Shown: positions 23,342 through 34,845 of the stretch, one piece after another
Numbering within the stretch: the first letter of the stretch is position 1
Layout: the number at the start of each line of letters is the position of its first letter
Assembly (NCBI GenBank): GCA_963682025.1
Contig: OY821519.1
Coordinates: 96,933,585 to 96,997,584 of the forward strand
Origin: Cordilura impudica
Taxonomy: Eukaryota; Arthropoda; Insecta; Diptera; Scathophagidae
DNA: 64,000 nucleotides
Direction: 5' to 3'
Notes under the pieces: generated by a model
What the model saw: only the letters and a program-made list of their open reading frames with translations
Told to the model about the DNA's origin: nothing
Database searches by the model: none
Position numbers and translations under genes: made by a program

Positions 23342-24329
23342 GTGAATGTCTTAGTCAATATTCTTTGGGTGCATTTCTTTTGAAATATGTATATTGAGCC
23401 TTTGCAACATAATTCAATTGAAAACTCCTGCATTGATGGGTATTTTAGTAAACATAAAATTTCGAGAACAGAAGAGAAGATGAACTAATGACTACCGAAA
23501 TCGCCTTCGATGAAAATGTGGCAAAGCCATGTAAAAAAATCCGATTGAAATTTTTTGCTCTACAACGACTGAATAGGAGGGGAAGGTTAGCGTAGCTATC
23601 TGGAACCAAAAAGGGAGTTCGAAAAAATCCGCAGCAAATAAAAAAAAAACACAATTTCAATTAAGTTGGTTTTTTTTTTTCCAAAGATGAAGTATATTAT
23701 ATACTTTCCTTTATTAGCACCGGTAGATCCTAGTAGCTATCTCGATTGACACAAAAACTTTTCAATTGTAAATAAAACAAAATTTATTGCTCGACGAAAA
23801 TTTTTTTTTTGTATAAAAATTACTTGACGCGCGTAACAATAAAAAGGACCGGTTCTTATTTTGCAAAAGGTTACAATGAAGGTCAAAAAAAAAGGAAACA
23901 GTTTAAGAATGATAAAAAAAAAATTATTCGTTAAATTAAGAACAAAAGTTAAAAAGAAGTTATTAATAGCACCAGAGCCCTCTGGGTGTTAAATATCAAA
24001 TCTGATATGGTTGCCATCAAACTCCTAAGCAATTCGTAGACCATCTGCTCGCCATTCGGACATAAACACCATGTATAGACATAGTAAAACAATGTAGGAC
24101 AACTATGTATTATTAATTAAGCAGGACCACCAAATCTAATAAAACACAAGATCGTGTGGCAAGAGTATACTTTCTTAAAAGTCTTCGGGTGCTGAAATTC
24201 AGACTTTCGCTAAGGGTTTCAAGAGATCAATAAAATAATAAGAACATCCAAATATTTTTGTTTGTTATAAAAGGCTTTTTAAGCCCGATACAACTTGAAT
24301 TTTTATAAAGAGAAAATTTTTTATTTAAT
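23342..24329. other. Unassigned sequence
   Basis: AT-rich; no open frame with recognisable motifs and no element ends seen. Confidence 0.5.
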
Positions 24330-25300
24330 CAATATATGGTATTAACACCTGAAAATTATTTCGGGCATAGAGCCATCGCGGCTGACAAAGCACATTCTGG
24401 ACGTCAAGTTTGGGCCACTTTTTAGAGTATTGCTGGCCGTATGCCATGAATAACACAAACAATGTTGACCTCCAAGGCTTCAATTGTTGGTAGTTTATCA
24501 GCATAAACCAGTAACTTCACGTAGCCCGACAAAAAATAATCGAGAGGTGTCAAATTGCACTACCTTGGAGGCTAATTGAAAGGTCCATTTCTCGAATTCA
24601 AATTATCGCCAATTTTCTATTTCAATAAATAATGCGATGGTTGTGGTCGCCGTATGGCACGTATCACCATCCCTTTGAAAATACATCTCATCTGGATCAA
24701 TGTCATCCATATATTCAAACAAAAAATCATTGATTTTGGCGCCACTTCCATTGACCGCAACGCGAGCTCTGGCCTCATTTTTGAAAGACTCAGGTCAGAG
24801 ATGCCACCATTACAATTTTCTGCATGTAATGGATTCTGTAGGATCTGTCGTGGATTGAACTCACCCCATATGTGGCAATTTGTTTAATAAAAAATCCGTT
24901 AAACCCAAAATGAACGTCATCGATGAACACAGATTTGCGATAAAACATCGGGTCAGTTTCCAAGGTACGTCAACAGCGAAAGAACGACGTATATGATGGT
25001 CCCGTGGCTTTAATTCCTGTACAAGCTGGATCATATATGGGTGTAGGCCAAGATCTTTCCACAAAATTTTCCACATAGCGGTCGGACAGAGCCCCAATTC
25101 CTGCGGCCCATGACGAATCGATAAATTTGAATCTTTTTCTTTTACAGCGACAATATTCTCTTCAGTACGCACATTTTTTCGACCGGTCGATGCTATTACA
25201 TCATTTTGAGAGTAAGTGATACGGAATATATCCATAGTTCGACGGATGGCTTGCTCAGATGGATGCGCAATAAAAATCAGAAAGTAAATTTGGATTTGTT
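24330..25300 (-). pseudogene. DD41D-like mariner transposase fragment
   Basis: The frame 25235-24861 gives ENIVAVKEKDSNLSIRHGPQ, ELGLCPTAMWKILWKDLGLH and PYMIQLVQELKPRDHHIRR, the second HTH and linker. The same region of the better mariner at 40.2-40.5 kb reads ENIAAVAESV...RILHKDLGM...QLVQELNPTDH. Further down, broken frames give LTPLDYFLSGYVK, VYADKLPTIEALEVNI and MPEIIF, the third-Asp region and C-terminus. The ends are not found. Confidence 0.75.
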
Positions 25301-25531
25301 AGCATTGTTCAAGTGTGAATCTATTCATGATGATTTGCCAAAGTATACTGATCATAACTGTCAAAAAGCGATCACATTATGTCAGTGTTCGTTTGATAAC
25401 TAACCCTTTCGAAAGTTCTATATAAGCAAATAACACCCTTTATTTGAAAGATTTTCCAACCGATTGCTTCCAAACTAACTCGTACCGATAGAGAAGGGCT
25501 GTAGTTTTTGGATTTTACCATATAATTGCGC

Positions 25532-28255
25532 CGATGCACAGAGGAGTATATCTAATAAAAAGTCGATCAAAAGTCGATTTAAAAAATTTTTGCAAAGTCT
25601 TATTTTATATGTATGTTGTTAAAGTTTAATAAAGGTTACATCAGTAAACCATGACTTTCATGTCGTCATGTGCTTTTATCCAATCAAAACCACACCCAGA
25701 ACCTAGCTGCCACGTGCATCATTTGTATTTGTTTATACCTCCAAGTGAAACGGCATATTTCAAACTGTGTTTTTTTTTTTGTTTGCTTTTAGTGAAATCT
25801 TATAAAAGTTGAAATGGAATCTGAAGAGGAAGGTATGTATTTTATTAAGTAATATTAATTTTATGTATTGCACTTTAGAGAATATCATTTCTCATCGAAA
25901 ACATTCGAGACTAAAAGTGTTATGTTTTTTCTTTGAAACTCTATATTCAAAAGCGTTTTTGTGTATCACTTAAGACCAATTAGGTTATGATTCTGTGTGT
26001 AGCGTAAAACTTAGCTATTTTTGTTAATGTTCTTGAAAACAAAGTTCCCGCAAGTAATTGCCTTTTTTTTATTTATCCAATATGACAAAAACATTTTTTT
26101 CCCAGAAAATAATTTTTTTCGCATTTTCATTTCAGAATTTCAAACAACGGTGAAATATATGCCAGAGAATCACTCTACGAAGTCTTGAAACAATGTTCGA
26201 AGAAGAGACTTGATGTCAAATTTGTGTTCTTAGAAGACCATCTTAAAAATATTACCAAATGCCCTGAAAACCAGCAAGGTGCACTAAAACTTGTCTTAAA
26301 TACCTTCAAGTTTCAATTTAAACAAAAATGGATGGCCGGAAATAACAAGGAAGATTGGGGTTTCAAGAAAAATGAACAGTGGCTCAATACCAGCGTGAAA
26401 ATACAGACCTGGACTGTAAAAAGGTCCGGCCGGCCACCAAAAAATTTTAAAGACTCGAGTTCGCCAACGAAGAGGCGTAAAACAAAGGCTTTAAGAGAAC
26501 AAATACCTTGCGATCAGTTAACATATGCTGCCCAAATGAGTCCGCGTGCTGAAGGACATAGTGACGTATCTAAAGTCTTCAAAAATATTCTTGATATGCC
26601 AGAAAAAGCTGAAACATATAGAAAAAGTGATACTCCAAAAAAGAACATTATCAAAAAGCATACTCCATCAGAAGCATTGTCAATTTTTGTGGAAGCTGAT
26701 ATGACGAGAAAACAATACGAGGTAATTCAACAAGCGAACAAGAATATTTATCCTTGTTATTCACTTTTAAAGAAAGCAAAACTGGAGTGTTATCCCCGAA
26801 AAGAGTCGATCAAAGTCACAGAAACGTGTTCTGCAATTAACCTTCAAGATCTTCTTGATCACACGTCTATGCGGTTGTGTGAGTATTTAAATGAAGTCTT
26901 TGAAACCTTAAATGAAAACCAAAGAGACAATTTAGAGCTCATATCAAAATGGGGATGTGATGGCTCGCAACAGCAAACATTCAAACAATAATTCGAAAAC
27001 AGTATCTGTGACGCAAACATTTCCCAGAGTTCATTTGTGCCCTTACGTCTCATATGCCATATTGATGATCAAAAGAAGATTATTTGGCAAAATCCAGTAC
27101 CATCTTCTACACGATATTGCCGGCTTTATTCGCGAAACTAAAGACATCACAAATGAAGAAATTCGCTATGTAGAAGATCAAATAAAGAACTTAAGAATGA
27201 CTGAAATACCGAAAGCTTCAGGTGGTATACTTCAAATAAAGCACACATTGGTGCTTACAATCATCGATGCAAAGGTATGCAATGCAGCGACAAACACGGC
27301 ATCAACTATGAGATGCTACATTTGCGGGAAAACGTCTAAAGATTTCAACAATCTAAATATAGAAACTATAGAAAACCCCGATGAATCTTTACTTCATTTA
27401 TCCTATAAATTACCCATCAAGAAATGGCAGGCGAGGACGCTAGAAGATAAAAAAAATTGTGGCTGAAACAAGCTGAAAATACAAAACGCATTCAAAGAGG
27501 AAATGGGACTGTTGGTAGATATTCCCAAAGCTGATTTTGGAAATACTAATGACGGGAATACGTCAAGAAGATTTTTCTTAAATACTCAAACTTCGCCATC
27601 CATCACAGGAGTAGACATCAATCTTATTGAGAAATGTAATATCATTTTAGAGGCTTTGTCTAGTGGACACAAAATTGATACAAGAAATTTTGAAAACTTT
27701 GCAAAAGAAACAGCAACACTTTACATCGAAATGTATGATTGGTATCCAATGACGCCCACTATGCATAAAGTTTTGAGACATGGTGCCACAATAATCGACC
27801 AAGCTATGCTACCTATTGGTCAACTATCAGAAGAGGCAGCTGAGGCCCGAAATAAACACTTCCGCACTTATCGCCAGAATTATGCAAGAAAGTTTTCCCG
27901 AGAAAACTGTAACAGAGACGTTTTGAACAGACTTCTGCTCAGTTCTGATCCTTTGTTGAGCAGTATACGAAAAAGGTTCCAAAAAAAAGTAAGCCTTTCT
28001 CTAGCGAGACACTAAAACTCTTGTTATCGGAAGAAATTGACTTTAGAAATACTAACAGTGAAGACGAGGATGAATGCAACGAAAATTATTTAAATAATTC
28101 AACTGTATGTTCTTTTGTATTGTTCTTCTTTTCTATTTCTAGTGTTTTAAATAAAATATAAAGATCCTAAACTGCTTTTTATTATATTTTAAATCGATAA
28201 AAACAATAAAATAATTTTGAGCAACTTTTATGATGAAATACTCCTCTGTGCGATG
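25532..28255 (+). mobile_element. Transib element with intact ends and 5-bp target duplication
   Basis: The element spans 25537-28250 (2714 bp). Its termini are CACAGAGGAGTAT (25537 on) and the exact inverse ATACTCCTCTGTG (to 28250). CGATG flanks both sides (25532-25536 and 28251-28255). A 5-bp, GC-containing duplication and a CACxxxG-type terminal heptamer are hallmarks of Transib, the superfamily related to the RAG1 recombinase. It holds one decayed transposase gene. Confidence 0.9.
26141..28105 (+). pseudogene. Transib (RAG1-like) transposase, decayed
   Basis: A cut-and-paste transposase family related to RAG1. The frame runs from YARESLYEVLKQC through VKRSGRPPKNF and KVTETCSAINLQDLLDH to WGCDGSQQQTFKQ. 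Asp at 26959-26961 matches the first RAG1 catalytic Asp. An in-frame TAA follows at once. Next come VVIWQNPVPS-type text, a CYICGKTSKDF zinc-knuckle-like site, and KADFGNTNDGNTSRRFF, where Asp 27551-27553 probably aligns with the second. HKVLRHG and LSEEAAEARNKHFRTYRQ follow, with Glu 27842-27844 as the third acidic residue. There are several frameshifts and a small deletion near 27390. An upstream exon (ATG at 25814, MESEEE) is possible, but its phase does not join cleanly. Confidence 0.85.
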
Positions 28256-28559
28256 TGGCCTCAGGAGAACTCAAAGTCCAAAAATATGCTATTGGATGTT
28301 ATTAGACCTACGAGATCACAATTTTTCATAAATATCAAGATAAATATCAAAAATTTATATATTCCTTGTCCTACAGGAGCCTGACATAAAATGGGACATA
28401 TATGTGTCCCTTTTGTCTTCAAAGTTGAAAGAAAAATTTAATAGAATTTATTTTTTACTTTTTCTTTATTTATTAATTTTCTTCTTTGAATTTAACAAAA
28501 ATAATAAAACTTACACAATTGTTCATTAAGTTTCACTTTAAAAATAAATAAAAAAAACA

Positions 28560-28921
28560 TCTATAATATTAATAGGCTAGGCGATTTCTTGTGACCGATG
28601 TTTTGTTCTACCGTTTTATACCGATTTTGACCAAACGTATATTATTTGAAAGGTATTTCTTTGTATCCGTTTTGCAGATTTAAAGATTTTTAAATGTTTT
28701 CGTTTATTTTGAGTAAATTGCATTTAAAGTTGCTACTAACACATACATAATATTATACATAAATATGCTATGTGTGTTTTATTAAATTTGTTAATGTGTT
28801 TGTTAGTGAGTTTGTTATCTTCATTCACAATAATAATAAACCATAAATGTATCGGTTTTGTGGTTGAAAAATAAAGCTACCTAGAAATTGCACTTGAATT
28901 TCGAGCGCTGGAATTTGCTAG
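28560..28921 (+). mobile_element. Helitron-like non-autonomous family B
   Basis: It starts TCTATAATATTAATAGGC after an A and ends with the CACTTGAATTTCGAG hairpin relic and CTAG before a T. Confidence 0.85.
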
Positions 28922-30470
28922 TTTAAATAAATATTGGTAGGTTTCAAATGTGAAACTGAAAGAATTGTGTGACAATTTTCATGCTTTAGCGCATAAAAAA
29001 CACATCGTTTTCAGACTTTTTATCCATTCCAGTGAAATAATTTGATTTTTAGAAAAGATTAAATCAAATAGATACTTAGTATTATCAACGAATATTTTTA
29101 CCGAAGGAAGTAAAATATCTGAAAAAGAAGAGTAGTACTTCATTAAATTTTGAGTAAAAGAATGTATTCGCAATGTAGTAGAATCAAAAATATTTGAAAA
29201 AATATTGTATTTTTTGTCAGATTTTTAGGATTACAAGTGTCGGCTTATGTTATTATTTAAAAGAAAAAATTCTTTCTCAACCCTGCAGACACTACACGAG
29301 TTGAAATGAAAGTAACCGTTACTTTGCAAAAATAAAAAAAAAGTTATTCACAAAACAACAATAAGAATAATAATAAAAAAAAAAAATAACAAAACATTTG
29401 GTGAATACACAAATAAATACAAGGTGAACGATGTTTTTGTTTTGAATGGCTAAAAACTCGTTTCGTACGTTGGCTTAATAAATTGACGAAATTGCAAAAA
29501 CAAACACAAATAAAGACATTCGAGCAAGTAAACAGCACGTTTGTTACTATTTTTAGAACAAAATACAAAACAGAAAAAAAAAATAAGAAGATAACTTTGA
29601 AGAAGAAATTGTTTAAATTTAACAATTTTATCTATTTTTATCACAAAAGATTACGTTTTATTTGCGTTATAGCAAAAGCTTTAATAATATTTTGAGAGAT
29701 AAAACGTTCTGCCGAAATAGGAAGTTCTTAATAGAATCTATAGAAGTAGATTTACAGAAAAATAATAAACATGAGTTATGTTTTTTTTTTAAATTATTTT
29801 TAATATAATGGACCAATCTTGTTCGTACAGAAACGTCACGATTTCCAATGTCTTCCTCGGCAATCCGAATCAATTCCACAAGTCGATCAATCTGTGTTCC
29901 ATGACTTAATTGTTCCTTGGGAAAAATTTTACTCAAAGTTGGTTTGTTTTAAAAATTTGGAATTAAAAATTGAGCTCAGTATATTTGATCATATGACCGA
30001 TTCAAATTTTTTGATCAATTAATCGATTAAAAATTAATCTAATAATTTCAAATTTTTTTTCCTAAGTCCATTACTGTTTGCTGCAGGAAAATTCATCCCA
30101 AAATTTTTATTACAATTCTATATGTAAATCAATTTTCTCCAAAACGCCGCTACATATTTTAGGAACTTAAGATTTTTTGTTACTGAACATTAAAACCTTG
30201 AATCCGATATGTACGATACGCAGTTATTATTAACCCGGAAAATTATGTTAAATCTTGTAGACCAGTAACATTTTTCGTAATATGTATCCCATCCATTATT
30301 AGCAATAATTCGATTTCCCGCTTAATATCGCATAGAATTGAAATTGAGTAAATCTCGTTATTTTTTTTTTTTTTGTTCTATGTTTAAGTTAAATAGTTGA
30401 TTTTATATGAGTGGATTATATATGAGTCGTATTGTTCGAAAATAGATACTCCCATCTATCGATATCTAAA
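28922..30470. other. Mostly unassigned AT-rich sequence
   Basis: Many A and T runs (29330-29640 and 30360 are extreme). Apart from the weak coding-like stretch at 29800-29940 nothing was recognised. Confidence 0.5.
29667..29936 (-). CDS. Possible coding fragment of unknown family
   Basis: A frame whose first 50 residues (SKIFPKEQLSHGTQIDRLVE, then IRIAEEDIGNRDVSVRTRLV) have balanced, protein-like composition, unlike the Lys/Asn/Ile-rich remainder. It may be a piece of another transposon protein or of a host exon. No domain is recognised and no splice sites are clear. Confidence 0.2.
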   Translation of the reverse strand: MSKIFPKEQLSHGTQIDRLVELIRIAEEDIGNRDVSVRTRLVHYIKNNLKKKHNSCLLFFCKSTSIDSIKNFLFRQNVLSLKILLKLLL

Positions 30471-30515
30471 TTTTTGATGTGTAAACATCTATACGCGCAG
30501 GGGGGTAAATTTCAA

Positions 30516-31303
30516 AACAAGTAAGAAAATTATAGTCGGTCTAGACCGACTATACGATACCCTATACCATGCGTTTAGAAACTCTATCTCTTAGGCCCAA
30601 CTAAGTGGACATAGAAAATAAGCAAAAAACAAATTTGAGTTGGATTTTTATTAATTTTTTTGGCTGCAGATATGAAAAAGTTTATATCGGATGCTATATC
30701 TATATGGGGACTAGGTCCAAAAATTGACCGATCCTGATCATGTTTGGTAAAGTCTCTTGTATTTTGCAAAAATATATACAAACTAAATTTAAGAAGAATC
30801 AGTGCAATATTTTTCTTTTTTAATAGATTTAATTGAAGATTGGGAAGCAGCTCTTTATGGGGCCAAAGGGATCATTTTTGGACTACTCATTAATGGATGT
30901 AATGAACGCATACAAACCCAATTTGATCTATATGACAATTTGGATCTTATGACAATTTATGTCGATTTCATAGGGGTAATTTGTATGGGGGCTAGGTCTG
31001 AACATGGACCGATTCTCACCAATTTCAATAGCGTTCATCCCATGGCCGATAAAAGCTCATATACCAAATTTCATCAAAATATATTCATATTTGCGACCTG
31101 CAGTTTGATTAAAAGGTTTACATGGACACAGACGGACGGACGGACGGACGGACGGACGGACGGACGGACATTGTTAAATCAACTTAAAAAGTGATTCTGA
31201 TTCGATCGGTATAATTAAAGATGGGTCTGGGTCAAATATTTTTGGTTGTTACAAACAGCAGCACAAAGTCATTATACCCAAACCACATAGTGGTATAGGG
31301 TAT
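30516..31303 (-). mobile_element. INE-1-like family D, full length
   Basis: The perfect 22-bp palindrome lies at 30532-30553, the GGAC microsatellite has about eight units (31135-31168, the longest in the window), and the 5' hairpin ACCAC-ata-GTGGT is intact. It lies just inside the left inverted end of the surrounding element. Confidence 0.9.
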
Positions 31304-31388
31304 AAACAGCGTAACATGTAAGCGTAACATGTGAGCGTAAGACAAAATGTGATTGTATTGGTGAAAAAATTATGATATGATAACCTGT

Positions 31389-32053
31389 TTGAAAATTAAA
31401 AATGAAAAATAATAAATGAAAAAAAAAATGAAAAATAAAAAATTTAAAATAAAAAATGAAAAATTAAGAATGAAAAATGAGCCATGAAAAATGAAAAATA
31501 AAAAATAAAAAATGAAAAATGAAAAGTGAAAAATGAAAAATGAAAAATGAAAAATGAAAAATCAAAAATTAAAAATAAAAAATGAAAAATAAAAAATGAA
31601 ACATGAAAAATAAAAAATGAAAAATGAAAAACGAAAAATTAAAAATGAATAACGAAAAATTAAAAATAAAGTATGAAAAATAAAAAAATGAAAAATAAAA
31701 AATTAAAAATGAAAAATAAAACATGAAAAATTAAACATAAAAAATGAAAAATAAATTTAAAATGAAAAATTAAAAATTAAAAAAAAAATGAAATATGAAA
31801 AACGAAAAATGAAAAATGAAAAATAAAAAATTAAAAATGGAAAATAAAAAATTAAGAATAAAAATGAAAAATGAAAAATAAAAAAAAAAAATTTAAAATA
31901 AAAAATAAAAAATGAATAATAAAAAATTAAAGCTAAAAAACTAAAAATAAAAAATGAAAAATAAGAAATGAAAAATGAAAACCAAAAATGAAAAATTAAA
32001 AATGAAAAATGAAAAATAAAAAATTAAATATAAAAAATTAAAAATAAAACATG
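31389..32053. repeat. A-rich minisatellite (GAAAAAT/AAAAAAT units)
   Basis: Irregular tandem repeats of roughly 6-7 nt words such as GAAAAAT, AAAAAAT and TAAAAAT run for over 650 bp. A second block on the same strand lies at 34592-34845. Without coding capacity. Confidence 0.9.
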
Positions 32054-32155
32054 AAAAAATCATGTGAGTCCGATCACAAGGGAGATGTGTAAACATCAAA
32101 TAATTAAAGAAAACATCAACATCAAATATTCCAGTGCATAAAAAATAAGTCGATT

Positions 32156-34436
32156 ATGCTGTTTTCTGAAATTCAATTGATGTTTTCTGAAATGCAATTG
32201 ATGTTTTCTGAAATTCAATTGATGTTTTCTGAAATACAATTAATGTTCTCAGCAATTCAAATAATGCTTTTTGAAATTTAATTGATGTTTTCTGAAACTC
32301 GAATGATGTTTTCTGAAATTACATTGATGTTTTCTGAAATTCTATTTATGTTTTCTGAAATTCAAATGATGTTTTCTGAAACTCGAATGATGTTTTCTGA
32401 AATTATATTGATGTTTTCAGAAATTCTATTTATGTTTTCTGAAATTCAATTGATGTTTTCTGAAATGCAATTGATGTTTTCTGAAATGCAATTGATGTTT
32501 TCTGAAATTCAATTGATGTTTTCTGAAATACAATTAATGTTTTCAGCAATTCAGATGATGCTTTTTGAAATTCTATTGATGTTTTCTGAAATTCAAATAA
32601 TGTTTTCTGAAATACAATTGATGTTTTCTGAAATACAATTGATGTTTTCTGAAATACAATTGATGTTTTCTGAAATACAATTGATGTTTTCTGAAATTCT
32701 ATTGATGTTTTCTGATATTCAATTGATGGTTTCTGAAACTCGAATGATGTTTTCTGAAATTATATTGATGTTTTCTGAAATTCTATTTATGTTTTCTGAA
32801 ATTCAAATGATGTTTTCTGAAACTCGAATGATGTTTTCTGAAATTATATTGATGTTTTCAGAAATTCTATTTATGTTTTCTGAAATTCAATTGATGTTTT
32901 CTGAAATGCAATTGATGTTTTCTGAAATGCAATTGATGTTTTCTGAAATTCAATTGATGTTTTCTGAAATACAATTAATGTTTTCAGCAATTCAAATGAT
33001 GCTTTTTGAAATTCTATTGATGTTTTCTGAAATTCTATTTATGTTTTCTGAAATTCAAATAATGTTTTCTGAAATACAATTGATGTTTTCTGAAATACAA
33101 TTGATGTTTTCTGAAATTCTATTGATGTTTTCTGATATTCAATTGATGGTTTCTGAAACTCGAATGATGTTTTCTGAAATTATATTGATGTTTTCTGAAA
33201 TTCTATTTATGTTTTCTGAAATTCAAATGATGTTTTCTGAAACTCGAATGATGTTTTCTGAAATTATATTGATGTTTTCAGAAATTCTATTTATGTTTTC
33301 TGAAATTCAATTGATGTTTTCTGAAATACAATTGATGTTTTCTGAAATTCTATTGATGTTTTCTGAAATTCTATTTATGTTTTCTGAAATTCAAATGATG
33401 TTTTCTAAAATACAATTGATGTTTTCTGAAATACAATTGATGTTTTCTGAAATTCTATTGATGTTTTCTGAAATTCAATTGACGTTTTCTGAAACTCGAA
33501 TGATGTTTTCTGAAATTATATTGATGTTTTCTGAAATTCTATTTATGTTTTCTGAAATTCAAATGATGTTTTCTGAAACTTGAATGATGTTTTCTGAAAT
33601 TATATTGATGTTTTCTGAAATTCTATTTATGTTTTCTGAAATTCAAATGATGTTTTCTTAAACTTGAATGATGTTTTCTGAAATTATATTGATGTTTTCT
33701 GAAATTCTATTTATGTTTTCTGAAATTCAAATCATGTTTTCTTAAACTTGAATGATGTTTTCTGAAACTCGAATGATGTTTTCTGAAATTATATTGATCT
33801 TTTCTGAAATTCTATTTATGTTTTCTGAAATTCAAATGATGTTTTCTGAAACTCGAATGATGTTTTCTGAAATTATATTGATGGTTTCCGAAATACAATT
33901 GATGTTTTCTGAAATTCCATTTATGTTTTCTGAAATTCAAGTGATGTTTTCTGAAATACAATTGATGTTTTCTGAAATACAATTGATGTTTTCTGAAATT
34001 ATATTGATGTTTTCTGAAATACAATTGATGTTTTCTGAAATTCTATTTATGTTTTCTGAAATTCAAATGATGTTTTCTGAAATTATATTGATGGTTTCTG
34101 ATATACAATTGATGTTTTCTGAAATTATATTGATGGTTTCTGAAATACAATTGATGTTTTCTGAAATTCTATTGATGCTTTCTGAAATTCAATTGATGTT
34201 TTCTGAAACTGGAATGCTGTTTTCTGAAATTATATTGATGTTTTCTGAAATTCTAATTATGCTTTCTGAAATTCAAATGATGTTTTCTGAAATTATATTG
34301 ATGTTTTCTGAAATTCTATGTATGTTTTCTGCAATTCAAATTAAGTTTTCTGAAATTATATTGATGGTTTCTGAAATACAATTGATGTTTTCTGAAATAC
34401 AATTGATGTTTTTTGATAGACAATTGGAAAATGTTT
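32156..34436 (+). repeat. 21-bp satellite array, about 108 units, with higher-order structure
   Basis: The unit is close to GATGTTTTCTGAAATTCAATT. Because the period is 21 and most units lack stops, long open frames appear (32282-33583 and 33752-34438) that read as a heptapeptide repeat close to MFSEIQL. The frames end where a CGA unit has become TGA (near 33580, 33664 and 33748). A 420-bp higher-order period (20 units) links 32701-32900 to 33121-33320 almost exactly. There is no start context, signal or domain, so I treat it as non-coding. Confidence 0.95.
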
Positions 34437-34591
34437 AGAAAAGAATATATCATAATTTTTCACAAATACAATCAGATAAAGTCACACCGATTTACACTTC
34501 AGCTCACACCGATGTGTTACGATGTTTTTGCGATAGTATTGTGAAACAGAAATTTACCCCCCTGCGCGTATAGATGTTTACACATCAAAAA

Positions 34592-34845
34592 TAAAAAATG
34601 ACAACTGAAAAATAAAAAATGAAAAATGAAAAAAGAAAAATAAAAATTGGAAAATGAAAAATGAAGAAAAAAATTAGAAATGAAAAAAAAAAATGAAAAA
34701 TGAAAAATAAAAAATGAAAAATTAAAATTAAAAAATGAAAAATTAAAAATGAAAATTAAAAAAAAATGAAAAATGAAAAATGAAAAACGAAAAACGAAAA
34801 ATTAAAAGTAAAAAATCAAAAACGAAAAATTAAAAATTAACCCGT
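34592..34845. repeat. A-rich minisatellite, second block
   Basis: The same word set and strand as 31389-32053 (GAAAAAT, AAAAAAT, GAAAAACG), just outside the right 43-bp inverted repeat. Confidence 0.85.

Larger units (their letters stand above)
30471..34591. mobile_element. Foldback-like element with 43-bp perfect inverted ends around satellite arrays
   Basis: The 43 bp at 30471-30513 (GATGTGTAAACATCTATACG, then CGCAGGGGGGTAAATTTC) recur as a perfect inverted copy at 34549-34591. Similarity continues inwards: 'tgattgtattggtgaaaaaa' near 31351 pairs with the inverse near 34455. A D copy sits in the left arm. Inside are an A-rich array, one arm of a second inverted pair (32054-32097) and the 21-bp satellite. 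No protein. Confidence 0.75.

Noticed and set aside
31135..31168. GGAC/GTCC runs as an independent satellite or CRISPR-like array
   Set aside because: The runs are short, lack spacers, and always sit at the same place in family D.
32282..34438. Open frames of 433 and 228 codons as a repetitive structural protein
   Set aside because: They are the direct consequence of a stop-poor 21-bp satellite. There is no start context, no non-repeat domain, stops arise wherever CGA becomes TGA, and a shorter minus-strand frame is equally open.
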